From the NCBI GenBank assembly GCA_902827205.1, contig LR792634.1:372001-436000 (forward strand): a stretch of DNA of 64,000 bases, given 5' to 3'. The stretch is from Methanocaldococcus lauensis (GTDB lineage Archaea; AGJL01; Methanococci; Methanococcales; Methanocaldococcaceae). Under the pieces are notes generated by a model. The model did no database searches. It saw only the letters and a list, made by a program, of their open reading frames with translations, and had not been told where the DNA came from. A program made the position numbers and the translations under genes. Below, in pieces: positions 61,033 to 64,000 of this stretch (within the stretch, counting starts at the first letter, position 1; the number at the start of each line of letters is the position of its first letter).

Positions 61033-61217
61033 TTATGTTAATAAATAATTTGCTATTTCTGGAGTGATATAAACCTCTACAAAAGCAACTATAGATTTTT
61101 AGCTTTTGATTTATTTCATCTCCTTTATAGTTTTTTGAAAAATTGTTTATGAATATAAAGCCTGAAATGAAACCTATTGAGAAGATAAGATTGTTAATAT
61201 TATTGGAAAGTTTTTCA
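61033..61217 (-). pseudogene. Internally deleted SpoIIM remnant (cassette 3)
   Basis: It begins MKNFPIILTI, as in the cassette 2 remnant, with a frameshifted continuation (IFSIGFISGFIFINNFSKNY) that follows SpoIIM. It ends at 61033 with about 60 bases closely matching the SpoIIM 3' end. The middle is gone. It starts 5 bases after the stop of the next pseudogene. Confidence 0.7.
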
Positions 61218-61221
61218 TGGT

Positions 61222-61542
61222 TTCACATAACAAATTTGATAATAGCGCATATTACTAAAATTTCAACAAATATGAGTAATAAAATCATAATTATTAAAAT
61301 TGCTTTTGAAATTTTATATATTAATCCATTTGATTTATTTTGATTATATTCCATATAAAATAATAGTTTAATAAGAACTATCACAGCAATTGGCAATGAT
61401 AGTATCCCTAAAATTACTAAAAAATTTTATTATTGTAATGGGATGCTATTACTGTTGCTATACCAATTAGAAATATTTCCAAAAATATATTATTATTAAA
61501 TATTTTGTTATCCATAATTGTTTTTACTAATTCTAAACTCAT
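61222..61542 (-). pseudogene. Small membrane protein of cassette 3, frameshifted
   Basis: From ATG 61542 (after GGGTGATTAA) the frame encodes MSLELVKTIMDNKIFNNNIF, LEIFLIGIATVIASHYNNKI, then stops at TAG (61417-61419) next to a run of six T. In the next frame it continues ILGILSLPIAVIVLIKLLFY and AILIIMILLLIFVEILVICA to the stop at 61222. The whole would be a three-segment protein of about 105 residues. The 61004-61713 gap holds this, the SpoIIM remnant, and AT-rich promoter-like sequence before argH. Confidence 0.65.
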
Positions 61543-61713
61543 TTAATCACCCTCATAAAAATTGTTATTGTAATTTTATAACTATATAATAACAAAAACC
61601 TTATTTAATTCAATTTCTTTTTTATCCATACTAACATTGAATATCAAATGCTAAATATTTTAATATCAATTTTTGTAATTATCTAAAATAACACACAAAA
61701 TATGGTGAGAATT

Positions 61714-63168
61714 ATGAACATTTTGAGAAGAGGTAGATTAGGGAACTCTATTAAGGAAGATGTAGCAAAATACACAACAAGTTTAGATTTTGACAAAGAA
61801 ATTTTTGAGGCAGACATTTTATGTGATATAGCCCATGTAATAATGCTTTATGAGGAGGAAATTATAGATAAAGATACTGCAAAAAAGATTATTGAAGGTT
61901 TGAAAGAAATTTACAAAAATGGAATAGAAAGTTTAAACTTAGACCCTTCCTTAGATGATATACATATGGTTATTGAAAATGAGTTAATTAAAAAACTTGG
62001 TGAAGATGTCGCTGGAAGAATGCACACTGGAAGGAGTAGAAATGATGAAGTAGCAACAGATTTAAGATTAGCATTGAGAGATAAGGTTTTAGAAATTATT
62101 AAATTATTGATTAATATGCTAAAAGATTTATTAAACTTGGCAGATGAGCATAAGCACACTTTAACTGTTGGATATACTCATTTACAACACGCTCAGCCAA
62201 CAACATTTGCTCATCATCTATTAAGTTATGTTTCAGCAATTGAAAGAGATATATTGAGATTATTTGATGCATATAAAAGAATCAATATTTCTCCATTAGG
62301 TTGTGGAGCGTTGGCAACAACTGGATTTAAAATTAATAGAGAGAGAACAAAGGAACTTTTAGGATTTGACAAATTAATAGAGAACTCAATGGATGGAGTT
62401 TCTGCAAGAGATTTTATATTGGAAGTTATGGCTGATTTGGCAATATTGGGAACTAACTTATCAAAAATTTGCGAAGAGTTAGTTCTATTTTCAACTTATG
62501 AGTTTGGAACTGTTGAAATAGCAAATGAATATTGCTCAACCTCTTCTATAATGCCTCAGAAAAAAAATCCTGATGTTGCTGAAATTGCAAGGGCTAAACT
62601 TTGCAAATTAAATGGAAATTTAGTTACTGCATTAACAATATTAAAGGCATTACCAAATACTTACAATAGAGATTTGCAGGAAATTACTCCTAATTTATGG
62701 GAGAGCATATATATTACAATAGATACAATAAAAATGATTCATGGAATGCTAAAAACTTTAAAAGTTAATAAAGACAGAATGAGAGCGTTGGCATATGTAA
62801 ATTATTCTACTGCTACAGAATTGGCTGATACATTGGTTAGAGAGGCAAATATACCATTTAGAACCGCCCACGGAATCGTTGGTGAGGTTGTTAGAAAGTC
62901 AATTGAAGAAAAGAGAGATATATTGGAAGTTATAAAAGAGGTTTTACAAAAATACAATTTGAAAGTAGATGAGGAAAAGATAAAAAAGGCATTAAATCCT
63001 TATGAAAATGTCAAAATGAGGAATGTTATTGGAGGTCCTTCTCCAGAAGAAGTTGAAAAAAGAATAAAGGCATTTAAAAAGAGATTAGAAAAATATGAAA
63101 AAGAAGTAAATGAAAAAATTAATAAAATAAATAAAATTAAAGAAAATCTTCTGTCCTATGAAATTTAA
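61714..63168 (+). CDS. argH: Argininosuccinate lyase
   Basis: Cleaves argininosuccinate to arginine and fumarate, the last step of arginine synthesis. The 484-residue protein shows the fumarase-superfamily motifs: [20 protein letters not shown] and [18 protein letters not shown] (about 85-120), [20 protein letters not shown], and the signature loop [19 protein letters not shown] (about 275-295) with catalytic Ser and Lys. TATGGTGAGAATT decides the ATG at 61714. It marks the edge of the cassette region. Confidence 0.96.
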   Translation: MNILRRGRLGNSIKEDVAKYTTSLDFDKEIFEADILCDIAHVIMLYEEEIIDKDTAKKIIEGLKEIYKNGIESLNLDPSLDDIHMVIENELIKKLGEDVAGRMHTGRSRNDEVATDLRLALRDKVLEIIKLLINMLKDLLNLADEHKHTLTVGYTHLQHAQPTTFAHHLLSYVSAIERDILRLFDAYKRINISPLGCGALATTGFKINRERTKELLGFDKLIENSMDGVSARDFILEVMADLAILGTNLSKICEELVLFSTYEFGTVEIANEYCSTSSIMPQKKNPDVAEIARAKLCKLNGNLVTALTILKALPNTYNRDLQEITPNLWESIYITIDTIKMIHGMLKTLKVNKDRMRALAYVNYSTATELADTLVREANIPFRTAHGIVGEVVRKSIEEKRDILEVIKEVLQKYNLKVDEEKIKKALNPYENVKMRNVIGGPSPEEVEKRIKAFKKRLEKYEKEVNEKINKINKIKENLLSYEI

Positions 63169-63854
63169 CATATAAGATTTAAATTTTTAGCACAAAACAA
63201 TATAGCAAAGATTAGCCAAAATATTATTAATATGTATCCTCCTTTTTTTCTTAATTTATAGTTGGATATTGGATAAAAAACTCTAACACCCGCTGGTGTT
63301 AAGGAATCTCCTACTATATGGGAATAATAACCAACAGCAACTGGTAATATGTAATGTAAAACACCATTAATATTTGGATTTAGATTAATAATATCCAAAA
63401 TAGCCCATACAAAAACCGCATATACAATTATTTTTCCCAATAAAACTTCATTAGTAACCATTAACAAAGATATTAATCCTGCAAAAACCTTTGAAATAAA
63501 TGAAAGTTTGTAAGATAAAAAACCAATAATTATAGATACAAATAACAACGACCAAATAGTATGAGTATAAGTCCTATGCTCTGAAAAATATGGAATTAAA
63601 AATATTAAAAAAATTGAAACTCCTAAAACAAATAAATCAATATTAAACAAACTTTTTTCAAAAAAATAAAGTAAAATATTAATTAATACAATTCCTCCAG
63701 AAATAATAATTCCTCTCTTTACAATATTCTCTTTAACATCGTGGTCTAAATCTGGATACAATGCTCCAGATAAAACTAAAAATATCTGTTCTGGAGATGA
63801 GATAAAAGGCAAACCAAATATAAGTCCAAAAATTACATGTCCTTTCCAGTTCAT
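63165..63854 (-). CDS. YdjM/DUF457-family membrane-bound putative hydrolase
   Basis: A 229-residue membrane protein with the family's conserved polar pieces between hydrophobic segments: [14 protein letters not shown] (about 32-45), [13 protein letters not shown] (about 92-104) and [20 protein letters not shown] (about 178-197). The histidines and aspartates would bind a metal; the family is LexA-regulated in E. coli, with unknown substrate. TTGTGATAAAA decides the ATG at 63854. Its end overlaps argH by 4 bases (convergent). Confidence 0.88.
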   Translation of the reverse strand: MNWKGHVIFGLIFGLPFISSPEQIFLVLSGALYPDLDHDVKENIVKRGIIISGGIVLINILLYFFEKSLFNIDLFVLGVSIFLIFLIPYFSEHRTYTHTIWSLLFVSIIIGFLSYKLSFISKVFAGLISLLMVTNEVLLGKIIVYAVFVWAILDIINLNPNINGVLHYILPVAVGYYSHIVGDSLTPAGVRVFYPISNYKLRKKGGYILIIFWLIFAILFCAKNLNLIC

Positions 63855-63866
63855 TTTTATCACAAT

Positions 63867-64000
63867 TTATTCCTTAGTTAGATTATATAACCATAACATC
63901 TGTAATCTTTGGAGATGTTCATAATGTTCATTACATCTATGTTTTAACGCATCGTAATAACTCTAATCTCCTGCATCGTATTCTGATAGAAAAGATTTTA
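63867..64000 (-). pseudogene. Gene remnant at the window edge
   Basis: Minus strand from 64000 reads SFLSEYDAGD, then TAG (63963-63965), then SYYDALKHRCNEHYEHLQRL and QMLWLYNLTKE before TAA at 63867. The reading frame continues through the stop with protein-like composition, so it looks like the C terminus of a gene with a nonsense mutation. It is cut by the window, so the family cannot be told. Confidence 0.4.

Overview
The window reads as the chromosome of a hyperthermophilic, hydrogenotrophic methanogen of the genus Methanocaldococcus or a very close relative. The evidence is the low G+C content (roughly 30%), ribosome binding sites of the GGTGA type a few bases before most starts, archaeal TATA/BRE promoters, and methanogen-only genes: a tungsten-type formylmethanofuran dehydrogenase operon (fwd), mer, atwA, methanogenesis marker proteins 15 and 17, cfbC, a thermosome, PAN, and pilins with class III signal peptides. 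Runs of genes keep the order I remember from M. jannaschii (fwd-pyrG-aroC-pan; guaAA-lemA-cbiF-pyrB-tatD-aldolase-nnr; argH through the amrS region), joined in a different arrangement. No rRNA, tRNA or CRISPR array was seen.

Layout. 1-3.7 kb: a partial B12/radical-SAM gene, purT, an OsmC-ferredoxin pair and a possible MITE. 3.7-10 kb: a regulator gene divergent from the fwdHFGDA-(DUF74)-fwdC operon; fwdB is not here. 10-15.3 kb: pyrG, aroC, pan, then a decayed tnpB with a GC-rich structured tail resembling an omega RNA. 15.3-28 kb: mostly metabolic genes (GMP synthetase glutaminase, LemA, cobalamin CbiF, aspartate transcarbamoylase, TatD, TrmO, aldolase, NAD(P)HX repair, CfbC). 28-30.5 kb: two pilins and a GT-C-like membrane protein beside a winged-helix regulator. 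30.5-45.3 kb: isopentenyl phosphate kinase, an RNA methyltransferase, a beta-CASP RNase, thioredoxin reductase, AtwA, MobA, the thermosome, a LamG protein, a PIN-ATPase-KH protein, Mer and AmrS. The trxB-atwA gap (34.4-35.0 kb) has no gene but is rich in inverted repeats. 45.5-53 kb: DUF98, a frameshifted M24 peptidase, DUF366, a radical SAM protein, a roadblock pair, a perfect 23-bp tandem array, and methanogenesis markers. 53-57.7 kb: an ABC exporter operon with Yip1 and SpoIIM membrane proteins. 57.7-61.6 kb: the most unusual region. 61.7-64 kb: argH, a membrane hydrolase and a gene remnant.

The 57.1-61.5 kb region looks like a repeatedly duplicated peptide-export cassette. Two small hydrophobic secreted peptides share a nearly identical signal-peptide region and about 250 bp of upstream DNA. 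Their cores are quite different; one is Gly/Ala-rich and ends in a glycine zipper. Small membrane proteins and an intact SpoIIM (DUF95) gene follow, and behind the other two cassettes are internally deleted SpoIIM remnants. HicBA and RelBE-type toxin-antitoxin pairs lie between the cassettes. The only nearby transporter is the co-oriented MacB-type ABC operon. SpoIIM/DUF95 proteins, small immunity-like membrane proteins and an accessory MacB-like ABC transporter also mark circular bacteriocin loci of Firmicutes (enterocin AS-48, carnocyclin A), so my leading hypothesis is an archaeal bacteriocin-like or cyclised-peptide locus. The shared 5' leader can fold into a textbook kink-turn followed by a hairpin that sequesters the ribosome binding site, suggesting translational control by a K-turn-binding protein such as L7Ae or by a ligand.

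Caution: several interrupted genes (the M24 peptidase, peptide B, cassette membrane proteins) differ from an intact frame by one base, often in a homopolymer run, so some may be sequence errors rather than decay.
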